This document shows, piece after piece, positions 6,101-6,247 of a DNA stretch of 6,247 nucleotides. Below the pieces are notes generated by a model. It did not search any database. It was not told the DNA's origin and saw only the letters and a list, made by a program, of their open reading frames with translations. A program made the position numbers and the translations under genes. Numbering within the stretch: the first letter of the stretch is position 1; every line of letters begins with the position of its first letter. Source of the stretch: Sulfurimonas sp. (GTDB taxonomy: Bacteria > Campylobacterota > Campylobacteria > Campylobacterales > Sulfurimonadaceae); assembly GCA_015663215.1 (NCBI GenBank), contig DQSP01000270.1:1-6247 (forward strand), given 5' to 3'.

Positions 6101-6247
6101 ATGTATTTACAAAGTAGAAGAACATTTTTAAAAGGCGCTGCATTCAGTGTTGCTGGTGCCGCTATTGTTAAGGGCGTATTTACTGCTGATGCAATTGCTG
6201 AGTCTGTAGAAGAGAGCAAGTTTACAAATACTCCAGATTCATTATCA
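6101..6247 (+). CDS. Tat-exported protein, probable molybdopterin catalytic subunit (PsrA/PhsA type), N-terminus only
   Basis: Only the first 49 codons are present, and the frame is open to the window edge. They begin MYLQSRRTFLKG, a twin-arginine motif (SRRTFLK), followed by an Ala/Val-rich hydrophobic stretch (about 13-26) and a likely signal cleavage region near Ala32-Ala35. Tat signals of this type mark proteins exported after cofactor insertion. The position directly after an iron-sulfur subunit and an NrfD anchor makes the molybdenum bis-MGD catalytic subunit by far the likeliest identity. No catalytic domain is visible, so this is inferred from context. AAGGAG (6086-6091, overlapping the nrfD stop) lies 9 nt before the ATG. 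Alternatives are another Tat-exported redox protein. The gene order FeS-membrane-catalytic resembles ttrBCA of tetrathionate reductase as well as polysulfide-reductase-like operons. Confidence 0.8.
   Translation, partial: MYLQSRRTFLKGAAFSVAGAAIVKGVFTADAIAESVEESKFTNTPDSLS

Noticed and set aside
1..6247. CRISPR array, insertion sequence or phage genes
   Set aside because: No spaced repeat series, transposase motifs, terminal inverted repeats or phage proteins; all the coding space is taken by core and respiratory genes.

Overview
The window is AT-rich with compact, tightly spaced genes. It looks like a Campylobacterota (Epsilonproteobacteria) chromosome, probably a sulfur- or hydrogen-metabolising relative of Sulfurimonas or Sulfurovum. 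Three things point there. The carboxyl-terminal protease gene lies directly upstream of purC, as it does in Campylobacter jejuni. The promoters are T-rich with TATAAT -10 boxes and mostly weak -35 boxes. There is also a polysulfide-reductase-type respiratory operon. The assignment rests on gene content and style and has not been checked by a search.

Layout: on the minus strand, a secreted S41 carboxyl-terminal processing protease (ctpA, 619-1932) is followed 2 nt later by purC (1-616, cut by the window edge). A 132-bp divergent region (1933-2064) holds promoter-like sequences for both directions. On the plus strand comes aroK (TTG start, 2065-2580), overlapping by 8 nt a gene for an exported thioredoxin-fold protein with a CKYC site (2573-3004). 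hisD (3008-4297) follows after 3 nt. These three genes look like one transcription unit that mixes shikimate and histidine biosynthesis with an envelope thiol protein.

A 249-bp non-coding region (4298-4546) separates hisD from the next operon. It holds a perfect 12-bp inverted repeat, a perfect tandem 11-bp direct repeat lying mostly in its loop, and a good promoter (TTAACA-18-TATAAT) whose -10 box sits in the centre of a second dyad. This promoter should drive a three-gene operon. The first gene is a four-cluster ferredoxin-like subunit (4547-5185). The second is an eight-helix NrfD/PsrC-type quinone-reactive membrane subunit (5185-6087). The third is the first 49 residues of a protein with a twin-arginine signal (6101 to the window end), expected to be the molybdopterin catalytic subunit. 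Together they resemble a CISM-type enzyme (complex iron-sulfur molybdoenzyme), such as polysulfide, thiosulfate, tetrathionate or sulfite reductase or oxidoreductase. The substrate cannot be decided from what is visible.

Most of the window is ordinary core metabolism. The points worth a second look are the repeat structures upstream of the molybdoenzyme operon, the adenylate-kinase-like P-loop in AroK, and the thioredoxin-fold gene coupled to aroK. I see no clear sign of an entirely new system.
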